In this document: piece after piece, positions 5,797 to 14,307 of the stretch
How the letters are laid out: every line of letters begins with the position of its first letter
How positions within the stretch are numbered: position 1 is the stretch's first letter
Origin: Desulfobacteraceae bacterium UBA2771
Lineage (GTDB): Bacteria > Desulfobacterota > Desulfobacteria > Desulfobacterales > Desulfosarcinaceae
Length of the DNA: 20,836 nt
Direction of reading: 5' to 3'
Assembly (NCBI GenBank): GCA_002352605.1
Contig: DEIP01000130.1
Span: 600-21,435, forward strand
The notes under the pieces: generated by a model
What the model was told of the DNA's origin: nothing
Database searches by the model: none
The model's input: the letters and a program-made list of their open reading frames with translations, nothing else
Made by a program: the position numbers and the translations under genes

Positions 5797-8141
5797 TGGC
5801 CCATTTTTATGATGAGAGTGTCCGAAATGCCCTGTTCGGTCAAGGTGTCACGGGCCACTCGTGCCGCGGTGCGGTCCGGATATCCGCCAATTTGCACCCG
5901 ATACCAGATCTTGCCGTCTATATCCGTTTCGGCAATATGGGCCTGATGACCCATCTGTTTCAGACGCGCCACCGATTGATTGGCCGTTTTTTTGTCGGTA
6001 AAGGACCGTACTTGAAGGAGATAGCCGCCGGCCGAATGGCTGCCAAACGATTCAGCGGCGGTCGGTGTGATCTGCATGACGTCGTCATCGCGACCGGTCC
6101 CGTTTTCTCCCTTGTCTTTCATCGGGGCTCCCGGGGCGGTATCGGTTGCATCCGATTGAACCGGTGGCATGACTGAGGTGTCTGTGCCGCCTCGGTACAA
6201 CTTGATCTGCATTTCGCGCATCTGATCCATCTTGTTTTTTTTGGAACCAAGGATGGTTTTTGCTTCCTCGGGGTTCTGGATCACCCTGGGGGTAATGAAG
6301 ATGAACAAGTTTGATTTTTCGTTGCCCTTGGCCCGGGATTTAAAGAGCCAGCCCAGTCCGGGAATATCCCCCAGGCAGGGGACTTTGTATTCGGTTTGGG
6401 AGAAGTTGTCGTCGATGAGCCCGCCGATGACCACCGTGCTGTTGTCCCTGACCATCACGGTGGTTTCCACGGTACGCTTGAGCGTCGTTGGCCTGAAATC
6501 AGTGGTGCTCTCCAGGGCGGAGACTTCCAGCGAAAGATTCAGCCGGACCATACGGTCCTTGTTGATCTGGGGCGTGATCTTGAGGGTTTTGCCCACGTCC
6601 CGGTATTCGAAGGAGTTATAGGTGTCGTTGTTGGTGGTCGATGTGGTGGTCTGGAAGGGGATGTTTTTGCCCACCGTGATGGTGGCTTCCTGGTTGTCGG
6701 TGGTCAGCAGTTGGGGGGTCGACAGGATGTTGACATCGCGGTCTTTCTTATATGCCTGGATGACGGCCGCGATACTGGGAAAGGAGATGCCGGCGATATT
6801 GACCGCCTCACCGAATACACCCATGGCGAAGCCGGCCGGCATGGCCGGGATCAAGTTGCCGCTGGGGTCGGCCGTAAAGGCGATGTTCGAATCATCTGTC
6901 CTGAATCCACCGCCGGCAACGCCATGCCGGTCGTTGTTCAGGGAAACGGTGTCGCCCACCTGCCATTCGGTGCCCAGATCGAAGCTTTTTTCGGCATTGA
7001 CTTCCATGATCAGGGCTTCAATGTAGACCATGGCACGGGGAATATCGATTTGGTGGATGATTTCCAGCAAGGTGGCGTAGTCGTCGCGGTCGGCGGTGAT
7101 GATCAGGCTGTTGGTGGCCTTGTCCGCCGTAATCGTCACTTTGTCGGAAACCACCGGCGCTTCTTTTGCGCCGCCGGTTTTGGCTTTGTCCTCTTTGGGG
7201 AGGTCTTTGAGCACGGCCACGATCTCTTCCGCTGCCGCATATTCCAGGTAGTAAACGTGGATCTTTTCCTTGCCCTTGGGGGTCTGCTGATCCAGGTTTT
7301 CGATCAGGTTCCGGATCCGGTTGGTGTGATCTTCGCTGGCCACCATGATGATGCTGTTGGTGCGTTCATCGGCCACGAAGGCGGCGCCACGATCCAATGG
7401 GGCCGCCCCTTTCTTGGTCTGGGTCCTGGACGTTTTGAATACCGTTTCGAGCAGAGACACCAGCTTGGCCGCATCGGCGTTGTGGATTGGAAATATGGTG
7501 ATCTCACGGCCCACCCCGGGGATGTCGATGGTTTTCAATATCTCCATCAACCGGGCGATATTGGAGTAATTGTCGGTGATGATCAGGGTGTTGGTGGGCA
7601 CATATGAGAGGATCACGCTGCTTTTGGAGACCATGGGGGTGAAGAGCCGTTTGACTGTGTCCGGGTCGGCATAACGCAGGGGCATCAGCTGGGTGACCAC
7701 CTGGTCATCGTCCGAATCGCCTTTGGCCCTGGTGCGGGTCTCGATGTTTTTGGTGCGTGCGTCCGGAGCGGGGATGATTTTTATCAGCTTGCCCGTCTCA
7801 ACGGTGGCGAAACCGTGGACATCGAGGACCGATTCGAAAACCTTGTAGGCCTCACCAACGGATATTTTAGACGGGGAGATAATGGTTACCTTGCCCTTGA
7901 CCCGCTGATCGATGACGAAGTTTTTACCGGTCAGTTCGCTGATGAACTTGATGAACACGCTGATATCCACATTGTTGAAATCGATGGAGACAAATCGCTG
8001 TGACCCGTTGGCAACGACCGTGCCGTCGGTCACCTGATCCTGGGCGGAGGCGCCGGCAGCCATGAGGACGATTGTCACCACGGCAACCAGCATGCAGACC
8101 ATGCGATCCATCCTATCATTCGCTATGTGCGCAATTGCCAT
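5793..8141 (-). CDS. gspD: Type II secretion secretin GspD with C-terminal SPOR domain
   Basis: GspD forms the multimeric outer-membrane channel of the secretion system. The 782-residue protein starts with a signal peptide (cleavage likely after ASA, residue 33). An N0 domain (about 48-125, VSIDFNNVDISVFIKFISEL) and the N1-N3 ring domains (about 147-370) follow, then the secretin barrel domain (about 370-620) with VPCLGDIPGLGWLF and IFITPRVI. A flexible, charged linker of about 80 residues leads to residues 704-782, which read as a SPOR domain: GGYLLQVRSFTDKKTANQSV, then WYRVQIGGYPDRTAARVARD. SPOR domains bind peptidoglycan lacking stem peptides. This replaces the S-domain that pilotins recognise in enterobacterial secretins. 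An AGGAATAAG ribosome binding site precedes ATG 8141, and the gene lies 49 bp after gspC. Confidence 0.95.
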   Translation of the reverse strand: MAIAHIANDRMDRMVCMLVAVVTIVLMAAGASAQDQVTDGTVVANGSQRFVSIDFNNVDISVFIKFISELTGKNFVIDQRVKGKVTIISPSKISVGEAYKVFESVLDVHGFATVETGKLIKIIPAPDARTKNIETRTRAKGDSDDDQVVTQLMPLRYADPDTVKRLFTPMVSKSSVILSYVPTNTLIITDNYSNIARLMEILKTIDIPGVGREITIFPIHNADAAKLVSLLETVFKTSRTQTKKGAAPLDRGAAFVADERTNSIIMVASEDHTNRIRNLIENLDQQTPKGKEKIHVYYLEYAAAEEIVAVLKDLPKEDKAKTGGAKEAPVVSDKVTITADKATNSLIITADRDDYATLLEIIHQIDIPRAMVYIEALIMEVNAEKSFDLGTEWQVGDTVSLNNDRHGVAGGGFRTDDSNIAFTADPSGNLIPAMPAGFAMGVFGEAVNIAGISFPSIAAVIQAYKKDRDVNILSTPQLLTTDNQEATITVGKNIPFQTTTSTTNNDTYNSFEYRDVGKTLKITPQINKDRMVRLNLSLEVSALESTTDFRPTTLKRTVETTVMVRDNSTVVIGGLIDDNFSQTEYKVPCLGDIPGLGWLFKSRAKGNEKSNLFIFITPRVIQNPEEAKTILGSKKNKMDQMREMQIKLYRGGTDTSVMPPVQSDATDTAPGAPMKDKGENGTGRDDDVMQITPTAAESFGSHSAGGYLLQVRSFTDKKTANQSVARLKQMGHQAHIAETDIDGKIWYRVQIGGYPDRTAARVARDTLTEQGISDTLIIKMGQ

Positions 8142-8190
8142 ATCTTATTCCTGTTTCCACCGGAAATGGGCCCAAAGGGTGTCCGACCGG

Positions 8191-9060
8191 CTATCTGATA
8201 CTATATTCGATGTTTTTTTCCCGTCCCCTGCGTTTCATCTGAATGGAGAGGTTGGATGCAGACTGAAGGCTGTCGACCAGGCCCAAGGCGTCATCCACCG
8301 ACGAGATGTCATTGCCGTCCACACCGGTAATGATATCCCCGTTTCTCAGACCCATTCTCCGAAAGATGGAATTGGGCTTGATGCTGGACAGTGCCAGACC
8401 CGCGGCAACACCCTCTTCCATGTGCGGCCGGATCTGTACCTGGGTCATCAGCGATGCCATGTCCGTCATGGATTTCTCGATGAAAGATCGCCTCAGGGAG
8501 ATTCGCTGGGCGCGGACCTTACCGGTGGTCGAGGCCGTTGTAGAAGCGAAGCGCCTGCCCGGTCGGGTGATCCCTTTGCCGGACTTCAGTTCCTGCATTT
8601 GCAGGACCTCATTCTTCCCGTCCACGGTGAGGACGACCTTCCCCCTGAATATCTCCTTGACCGTGGCCGTCTGGATGGCATCGCCGGTACGGTAAAGGTT
8701 CTGCCGGCGTGCCTTGACATCTTCGATGACGGCATAGTCCCCGTCGTCGGATCCGGAAACCGTTCCCCACAGTTTGAGGTTCAGTTTGGTTTCTTCCAGC
8801 GCTTCGACATCCACTTTTTTGTTATTGGACGCGGTGGCCGAACGGGTCTCGAATAGGTTCCGGTCCAGCACCGCCTGGTAGGCGGACAAGGGCTTTCGGG
8901 CGCTGTCGGCATTGCCTACAAGATAGACATCCTGTTTGGCCAGCAGGGGCGTGTCTTTCAGTCGGTCAGCCATGGTTCCGTAAAATCCGTCCACGGCAAC
9001 ATATGCGGAAACGGTGATGCAGATCAGGTTGATCAAGATGAATATGGCTCTTGGTATCAT
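8191..9060 (-). CDS. gspC: Type II secretion protein GspC (PDZ type)
   Basis: GspC links the inner-membrane platform to the secretin and takes part in substrate selection. The 289-residue protein has one N-terminal membrane segment (about residues 5-24), a linker, and a homology-region domain (about 60-155; YQAVLDRNLFET, LKLWGTV, YAVIEDVKARRQNLYRTGDAI). A connecting helix region with several arginines follows, then a PDZ domain (about 215-288; SIKPNSIFRRMGLRNGDIIT, GVDGNDISSVDDALGLVDSL). Both the homology region and PDZ domain are present, as in the Xcp/Out-type systems with a PDZ. It begins 3 bp after gspN, so translation is likely coupled. Its position after gspN instead of at the head of the operon is unusual. 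Confidence 0.92.
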   Translation of the reverse strand: MIPRAIFILINLICITVSAYVAVDGFYGTMADRLKDTPLLAKQDVYLVGNADSARKPLSAYQAVLDRNLFETRSATASNNKKVDVEALEETKLNLKLWGTVSGSDDGDYAVIEDVKARRQNLYRTGDAIQTATVKEIFRGKVVLTVDGKNEVLQMQELKSGKGITRPGRRFASTTASTTGKVRAQRISLRRSFIEKSMTDMASLMTQVQIRPHMEEGVAAGLALSSIKPNSIFRRMGLRNGDIITGVDGNDISSVDDALGLVDSLQSASNLSIQMKRRGREKNIEYSIR

Positions 9061-9063
9061 CGC

Positions 9064-9936
9064 CTATCTCATGGACACATCGGGGTCGTCGATAGAACCG
9101 CGGACCCGAAAGTTCAGTCCCCGGGTTCCCAGTGCCCGGGGGTTTAAGAACCCCTTTGGGATGGTCTCTTGAAGCCGAGCGAACAGTTCCGGCCGGGGCT
9201 TGACGTTTCCGGTTAGGTTCAGGCGGCTCTGGCCCAAGGGGCGTTTCAGCATAATTGTCCCGCTTATTTTACCTTCAGCCATGGGACCATCGAAGGTGAG
9301 GGATTGCAGCCGCAGGTTCTGCCTGTTAACCGAGAAGGTTGCATCCGCCTGCCCCATCACCAGTTCGGCGATGCCGAAAAAAGGCGCCTTCAGGGTGATT
9401 CGCAACTCCGACGCCGTCAATGAACCGCTGGAACCGCCCTTCGGGGAACGGTTCCCGTCGAGTTTCATGTGCCCCCCGAGAGTGCCGGAAAGGGTGAATC
9501 GGTCATTCGTTTTGACCCTATCGAGCTGTTCTATGCGAATTTGCGACAGGTCGGCTTCCACCCGTACGCGTTCGGATGGACCGGTGCCCTGTATAACCGC
9601 CCGGCCGTTGATCGTTCCGTCGGCCAGACGTGCCTGAAACCGGGCCTGTTTGCTATCCCCCAACAGGGTCATCAGATCGGGTGACACCCGGGCATCGTTG
9701 AAATGAACCAGTCGAATGCCGTCGCGGATAAAATCGATGCCGGTCATTTTCAGGCCCGGCGGAAGGGTGGCCGGGCGTATTGTTTCGGCCGTCATGGTCA
9801 GCGAGGGGTCAATGGCTGTCAGTCGCCCATCGATATAGGCTTTCACCGCCTGCTCGGGAAACAGCAGGACCAAAAAAAAGGCGGCCGCCAGCAAGGCGAA
9901 TAACAGATAGGCGAAAATGGCTTTAACCGAACCCAT
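9064..9936 (-). CDS. gspN: Type II secretion protein GspN, delta/Leptospira type (AsmA-like)
   Basis: A 290-residue protein with one N-terminal membrane anchor (about residues 5-27) and a long beta-rich periplasmic region with repeating strands (LRLQSLTFDGPMAEGKISGT, LNLTGNVKPRPELFARL, LNFRVRGSIDDPDVSM), similar to AsmA/TamB-like proteins. It fits the GspN form described from Leptospira and deltaproteobacteria, not the classical gammaproteobacterial GspN. The role in secretion is unclear; it is dispensable in some systems, and AsmA-like folds are associated with lipid handling or envelope organisation. It lies 8 bp after gspM and 3 bp before gspC. ATG 9936 puts the membrane segment at the usual position. 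Confidence 0.82.
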   Translation of the reverse strand: MGSVKAIFAYLLFALLAAAFFLVLLFPEQAVKAYIDGRLTAIDPSLTMTAETIRPATLPPGLKMTGIDFIRDGIRLVHFNDARVSPDLMTLLGDSKQARFQARLADGTINGRAVIQGTGPSERVRVEADLSQIRIEQLDRVKTNDRFTLSGTLGGHMKLDGNRSPKGGSSGSLTASELRITLKAPFFGIAELVMGQADATFSVNRQNLRLQSLTFDGPMAEGKISGTIMLKRPLGQSRLNLTGNVKPRPELFARLQETIPKGFLNPRALGTRGLNFRVRGSIDDPDVSMR

Positions 9937-9944
9937 GAGATTTG

Positions 9945-10472
9945 CTACATCTCCAATGTTTCAACCTGAAATACCGAATTAATCAAATCCGACTGCTGCT
10001 CACCCTTGGAAATGGAGAGTCGCTTGATCGAGATCATGTCCCTGGATGTTTCGATGCCGTGCAGATAGGCCAGAAGCTGGGAGATGGTAATGGCCTGCAG
10101 CTTCATCTCCACCATGGAGCGCCGGTAGAGGCTGTCTTTCTGGGACGCGGTGGACGGCTTCATGTAGGCAATATGGCTTTTGACACCCGTCTGTCCCGCC
10201 AGGGCATCCAGAAACGAGAAAAGGGTGAATCCCCGTTTGCGCGTTTTTAGATGATGCCGTGCCTGTTCGGTCTTTTTGGCCGTTTTTCGGTACGCCGCCT
10301 GCAGCGACCAGATCTCTTCCAGCTCTTGTTGTCGGATGGAAATCGTTCGGGACAAGCGGGCGTTTTGATCGAACAGGGGAAACACCAGAAACTGCATCAC
10401 CAAAAAGATAACGACGGCAGCCACTGCCGCAGCAACGCTGATTTTCTCCCGCTTGTTGAGATTGATGGCCAT
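9945..10472 (-). CDS. gspM: Type II secretion protein GspM
   Basis: GspM is a small bitopic inner-membrane protein that binds GspL and GspE and helps place the platform. The 175-residue product has a short basic cytoplasmic start (MAINLNKREK), one membrane helix (about residues 11-34), a coiled-coil-like segment (about 38-78) rich in Q, E and K, and a C-terminal ferredoxin-like domain (about 80-175; MVEMKLQAITISQLLAYLHG, MISIKRLSISKG). The length is normal. The assignment rests on topology, the QAIT.SQLLAYLHGIE pattern of PilO/GspM proteins, and position between gspL and gspN. It lies 6 bp after gspL. Confidence 0.88.
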   Translation of the reverse strand: MAINLNKREKISVAAAVAAVVIFLVMQFLVFPLFDQNARLSRTISIRQQELEEIWSLQAAYRKTAKKTEQARHHLKTRKRGFTLFSFLDALAGQTGVKSHIAYMKPSTASQKDSLYRRSMVEMKLQAITISQLLAYLHGIETSRDMISIKRLSISKGEQQSDLINSVFQVETLEM

Positions 10473-10478
10473 GGCTGG

Positions 10479-11921
10479 TTAAAAATCCAATTTAAGTTTG
10501 AATCGTACCCGTTTTCCCGATTTCTCGAGATCGGCCGAACTGATGGTCACGCTGTTGATGATGTCGGCAGCTTCCAGCCGGCCTTTGATGTCGTCCACGG
10601 TGTTGAAGGTATCCGTATTGCCGGTCAGCACGACATTGTCGGCGCCAACCACCATGCGGTTAACCTTAACGTCCACCGTCGGGGGGATCTGCCGGCTCAG
10701 GGCATCCAGGATGTCGATGACCCGCACGCGGACACCGGGCAATTCAGGGCCGATGCTGCCGTCGCCGGCCGCTTTGATCTTGACCTGCATCTGCTGCAGG
10801 GGATTGACGACACGGGTCACTTCGGGAAAGGTGTTTTTAAAGACCATTTCAATCTGCCGGTCCAGTTCGGCCAGTTGATGTTTTTTGCCATTCGCCGATA
10901 GGATCTGGCCGGCCAGTGCTGTTGCCAGGGTCAATAGGACCAATACTGCCGTCGTGATGATTTTCCCCCGATATTCGCTCCAGTAGTGCTGGATCGTAGA
11001 CCGCTCGGTAGAGAAGTTGATGCCGCCGATGGCCTCGGTTTCCGTCAGGGCCAAGGCCAGGGCGATGTCCAACCGGCCGGATTGCCAGTCCGTTGTATCC
11101 AAAGATTCAGTCGGTCGGGGGACTGACCGTATCGCTTCAATGGATTTGACCGGACTGCCCAGCAATGCGGCCGCCTTGTTTCCTTCGGTCAGTAACCGGG
11201 ATTGGGGGCCCGAAGAAAAAACCGAGTTGGGGTTGAACGCTATTCCTAGGCTTTCCTTCAATGCCGTTAAGGTCCGCTGTATGGCGGCTTCCAGAGTTCG
11301 AAGAACCGGATTGCCGTTTCCGGCCACCGGCAGGGTGCGAACCATGCAGACGTTACCTGAACGGACCAGGTAGACCGTGTGATGGGTAGCGCCGGTGTCG
11401 ACAAAGAGAAAATCATCGCTGTCGGTCGTTATCGTGGAGATGAATCGGGCCGTGCCGTACCCGGCGGGCATGATAACCACAGGTCTGAGACTCACCGAAT
11501 CGAGGAGATCAATATACCGCTGAATCTGGTCTTTTGGGACGGCGAAGGCCAGAAGATCCTGCTGCCCATCGCGTTTCAAGGCCTCGAAATCGAAAATCAG
11601 ATCATCCACCGGAATCGGAAGTGTCGGTTCCAATTCAAAGGGCAGAATCTGCTTGATTTTTTTGATGTCATGGAAGGGAACGGAGATATTTCTGAATGAG
11701 ATAGAAGTTGCGGGGATTCCCAGCACACAGGCGGCGTCGGTGGTTTTCAGTGTTTCCACCATGGCTTTGAGGGATTCTTTTATCCCTTCATCCCCCGCTT
11801 TTTCCGCCGCGATGGGAAAATAGCCATGCATCTCCAGCTCGCTGCCCTTGAAGCCGATGTTCAGCAGCACGGCGGCAACGGATTCCTCTCGAATTTCAAG
11901 ACCCAGGACCTTGCGGCTCAT
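10479..11921 (-). CDS. gspL: Type II secretion protein GspL (PilM-like cytoplasmic domain)
   Basis: GspL recruits the GspE ATPase to the inner membrane. The 480-residue protein has an actin-like cytoplasmic domain (residues 1-310; KVLGLEIREESVAAVLL, LPFELEPTLPIP, LFVDTGATHHTVYLV), one membrane helix (about 320-342), a short coiled coil (about 346-362) and a periplasmic ferredoxin-like domain (about 390-480; NRMVVGADNVVLTGNTDTF). The cytoplasmic part resembles PilM and the C-terminal part PilN, so the protein looks like a PilM-PilN fusion, which is how GspL is understood. The conserved QILPFELEPTLP stretch (91-102) matches the PilM/GspL family. A 173-bp gap containing two hairpins separates it from gspK. 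Confidence 0.92.
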   Translation of the reverse strand: MSRKVLGLEIREESVAAVLLNIGFKGSELEMHGYFPIAAEKAGDEGIKESLKAMVETLKTTDAACVLGIPATSISFRNISVPFHDIKKIKQILPFELEPTLPIPVDDLIFDFEALKRDGQQDLLAFAVPKDQIQRYIDLLDSVSLRPVVIMPAGYGTARFISTITTDSDDFLFVDTGATHHTVYLVRSGNVCMVRTLPVAGNGNPVLRTLEAAIQRTLTALKESLGIAFNPNSVFSSGPQSRLLTEGNKAAALLGSPVKSIEAIRSVPRPTESLDTTDWQSGRLDIALALALTETEAIGGINFSTERSTIQHYWSEYRGKIITTAVLVLLTLATALAGQILSANGKKHQLAELDRQIEMVFKNTFPEVTRVVNPLQQMQVKIKAAGDGSIGPELPGVRVRVIDILDALSRQIPPTVDVKVNRMVVGADNVVLTGNTDTFNTVDDIKGRLEAADIINSVTISSADLEKSGKRVRFKLKLDF

Positions 11922-12000
11922 GTTCGTTTATCTACTTGCGGTTTCGCGATGGTTATCGAAAACACCGCGATGCGTAATTTGGCAATTGGGCATTGCGATT

Positions 12001-12032
12001 CGGCATGTTCATGCCGGGGATGGCCGATCCCC
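12001..12032. repeat. Two abutting hairpins in the gspK-gspL gap
   Basis: CGGCATG/CATGCCG (12001-12016, 2-base loop) and GGGGAT/ATCCCC (12016-12032, 5-base loop) share base 12016. In the minus-strand transcript they form two tight stem-loops between gspK and gspL. No T run follows either, so they are not classic rho-independent terminators. They could protect or process the message, giving gspF-K and gspL-E different levels. The surrounding gap (11922-12094) holds no gene; a weak promoter-like pair, TTGTAA and CATATT with 16-base spacing, lies upstream of the hairpins. Confidence 0.45.
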
Positions 12033-12094
12033 ATCGTCATCGGAATATGCCCATTCTTCTTTGCGTTACAAGCATTCAATTTTGTGCATATATC

Positions 12095-13198
12095 TTATTC
12101 TACTTGCCAAATCAAGGTTTTACAGATCCACCTCCCGGTATCTTTCTCTTTTTCCCGCCGGACCACCACATCCACGGTCGTGGTGATTTGGTTACGCGTG
12201 GCGGTTGAGATGATCCGGAACAGGTCGCTGGACACGCTGATCAGTTCGGCATCGATGGTGACATCCCCGGCGCCCGGCACATTTTTATACCACTGGGCGG
12301 TATCGATTTTATTGGTGAAGGTCTCATCGGCCTTGGCAATCCGGAAGTCGGCCAGGGCTTCTGCAAGATCGGCGTTTTCGGGCGGCAGCAGGGCGGCGAG
12401 CACGGCAATGTCGGCCGTGGCGATGTTGATCTTGCCGTCGAAGGTGAAATCGTCGTCGCCGGCCGCCGATACGCCGTGAACGGTTAACAGGGATGAGAGG
12501 CCGGCGGCACCGCCCGCACCGGAAAATAGCTCCGGCGTAATCCCTTGCACCAGGGCGACCTCTCCCAGGTGATCGAAGGGCCTGTTTTTACAGCCGTAAG
12601 GCGGTTCCAGATCTTCGTAATAGTCGGATTCAGCGCCGCTCAGACCGGTAATGGCCTCGTCATCGCCGTCATCCATCCAGTCTTTCAGCGAATTTATGAT
12701 CATGTTGGGGTCAGTGTCCGGCATCTCTTCAAACAGGGAAAAAACATGATCCAACAATCGCTCCCAAAGAAAGCGCTGGGAGGCGGAAAACTGCTGTCCC
12801 TCAGGAAACTTAACCAGCGCATTCACTTGGATTTTGCCTCGCTCATCGATGATGCTGACATCAAGGCGGCCCTCTTCAAAAGGGATCAATCCGACCATCT
12901 CGGCCACTTTTTCCGGATTAGCCCAGTCCTCCTGGAGGGTATCGGTGGCGTTTTCCTGGCGGTCATTGATCAGCATGACCATGGCGGTGTGGATTCCTGA
13001 TACGGCCATTTCGGAAAGCACCAGCTGATTTCTGGCATGGATGGCGCTTGTTGCCGAACTACGGATCCGGCGATTCAACGCCAGGCCGGCGGTGAGCAGC
13101 ACGGCTACTACGGCAATGGCCACCAGGATGGCCACTCCCCGGCGGTTGCCCCAAACGGTATTCCCGGTGAGGCTATTGGGCTGCTTTGCGGTAAACAT
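12095..13198 (-). CDS. gspK: Type II secretion minor pseudopilin GspK
   Basis: GspK caps the pseudopilus tip together with GspI and GspJ. The 367-residue protein has a prepilin-type leader: RRG (19-21) then VAILVAIAVVAVLLTAG. After cleavage at G21 the residue at +5 is valine, not glutamate; lack of Glu5 is a known hallmark of GspK. The length fits GspK, which is larger than other pseudopilins because of an inserted alpha domain, and acidic clusters (DWMDDGDDE) match its calcium-binding region. The C-terminal half repeats the helix-strand pattern (GKINIATADIAVLAALLP, AELISVSSDLFRIISTA). It overlaps gspJ by 26 bp, indicating coupled translation. Confidence 0.92.
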   Translation of the reverse strand: MFTAKQPNSLTGNTVWGNRRGVAILVAIAVVAVLLTAGLALNRRIRSSATSAIHARNQLVLSEMAVSGIHTAMVMLINDRQENATDTLQEDWANPEKVAEMVGLIPFEEGRLDVSIIDERGKIQVNALVKFPEGQQFSASQRFLWERLLDHVFSLFEEMPDTDPNMIINSLKDWMDDGDDEAITGLSGAESDYYEDLEPPYGCKNRPFDHLGEVALVQGITPELFSGAGGAAGLSSLLTVHGVSAAGDDDFTFDGKINIATADIAVLAALLPPENADLAEALADFRIAKADETFTNKIDTAQWYKNVPGAGDVTIDAELISVSSDLFRIISTATRNQITTTVDVVVRREKEKDTGRWICKTLIWQVE

Positions 13199-13877
13199 GA
13201 AGGGGTATCCGTGTGGAAAATTTCAGGGGCCTGGACGGCCGGCCCACAGTCAACCGGATCTCGACGGATCGTGGCGTAGCGTAGTCAGTATCGGTTGTTT
13301 CCGAATCCCAGCGATCGTTGGGCTCGCCCTCGGCATCGATGTATCCGAATTCTAATGCCAGTAGGTTGTCGCACAGGATGGGATCATCCTCGCTCTCCTC
13401 GAATTCGGGAAACGGGTAAAGGTGGTCGGCGCGACGCAGCACCAGTGATTCGTCGGATCGCCGGTGCACGTAATAGACGATACGGCATACCCCCTGCCGT
13501 GAATCACGGTTGATGGGAAGGTGCGCAAGGGATGTAAATTGCAGGCGGCCGAAACTGACGCCGACCAGGTCCGTTGCATCTCCCACCAGGCGATAGGGAT
13601 CCTGGGGGTCATTGAAGGCCGGCTTGGCGTAACGGGGGTAGTCGGAGATGTACAGCGCCTCCAGATCCGTGGCCATGCGTCCCAGGCAGGTCCGGGCCGA
13701 CGCAAAGCTGTCCACGTCACCGCCAACGGCATCGGTGCTGGAAAAAACAGCCCGAAAGGAGCCGAATATCGTGGTGATCAGCAGGGCAAAAATAAAAATG
13801 GCCACCAGGATTTCCATCAGGGTAAACCCGCCGGTTAAATCCGGTGCCGTCGTTACCTGCCGGTGTCGGCTATTCAT
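13173..13877 (-). CDS. gspJ: Type II secretion minor pseudopilin GspJ
   Basis: The 234-residue protein has a prepilin peptidase site G17|F18 followed by FTLMEILVAIFIFALLI with Glu at +5 (E22). The membrane helix is followed by a GspJ-like globular domain (FRAVFSSTD, RTCLGRMATDLEALYISDY, LLALEFGYIDAEG, VEIRLTVGRPSRPLKF). GspJ joins GspI and GspK in the pseudopilus tip complex. The length fits the family (about 200-230). It overlaps gspI by 8 bp at its start and gspK by 26 bp at its end. Confidence 0.92.
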   Translation of the reverse strand: MNSRHRQVTTAPDLTGGFTLMEILVAIFIFALLITTIFGSFRAVFSSTDAVGGDVDSFASARTCLGRMATDLEALYISDYPRYAKPAFNDPQDPYRLVGDATDLVGVSFGRLQFTSLAHLPINRDSRQGVCRIVYYVHRRSDESLVLRRADHLYPFPEFEESEDDPILCDNLLALEFGYIDAEGEPNDRWDSETTDTDYATPRSVEIRLTVGRPSRPLKFSTRIPLHVYRKAAQ

Positions 13878-14307
13878 ACAGGTGCCTGTAGGTGGTCAGG
13901 TTGAACAGGGACTCCTCCCCGTTGTAGCCGATGGTGACGATAATCCGCTTGAGCGTGGGTCCGTCCGCTTTGATCAGGTCGGAGGAGACCTCTTCGGTCT
14001 GGATCCGCCAGGCATAACCGGGGTGGTGATTGTCGAAGTCGCCGCTGTCGTCGGTAAACGCCTCAATGTCGATGGTGTCGATGTCGGTTATTTTCTGGCG
14101 GGCCAGCATCGCCGCGACCGTGTCGAACCGGCTCCCGGCATCCATGAAAAGGGTCTGGGTATGCATGCGATAGACGGCCGTCAGCGCAATAGCCACCACC
14201 GACAGGGCCACCATGACTTCCATGAGGGTGAAACCGTTTTCAGGGCATTTTTCGAGGGGGAGAACGCAACGGCGATCTCTTTGGCCCTTTGATGCCACGG
14301 CTACCAT
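13870..14307 (-). CDS. gspI: Type II secretion minor pseudopilin GspI
   Basis: The 145-residue protein has a prepilin leader ending ENG (G25), then FTLMEVMVALSVVAIALTA with Glu at +5 (E30). The globular domain is short, as expected for GspI (MHTQTLFMDAGSRFDTVAAM, PGYAWRIQTEEV, RIIVTIGYNG). GspI is thought to start assembly of the tip complex with GspJ and GspK. The 25-residue leader is long for this family; AAGGG lies 9 bases before ATG 14307, supporting this start. The start overlaps the end of gspH by 7 bp. Confidence 0.92.
   Translation of the reverse strand: MVAVASKGQRDRRCVLPLEKCPENGFTLMEVMVALSVVAIALTAVYRMHTQTLFMDAGSRFDTVAAMLARQKITDIDTIDIEAFTDDSGDFDNHHPGYAWRIQTEEVSSDLIKADGPTLKRIIVTIGYNGEESLFNLTTYRHLYE

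Noticed and set aside
6396..7607. 403-codon plus-strand open frame
   Set aside because: It lies entirely antisense to gspD and is rich in G, V, D and H with no recognisable domain; it is a shadow of a high-GC coding strand.
8062..8856. 264-codon plus-strand open frame across the gspC-gspD junction
   Set aside because: Antisense to two recognised genes and without any recognisable motif.
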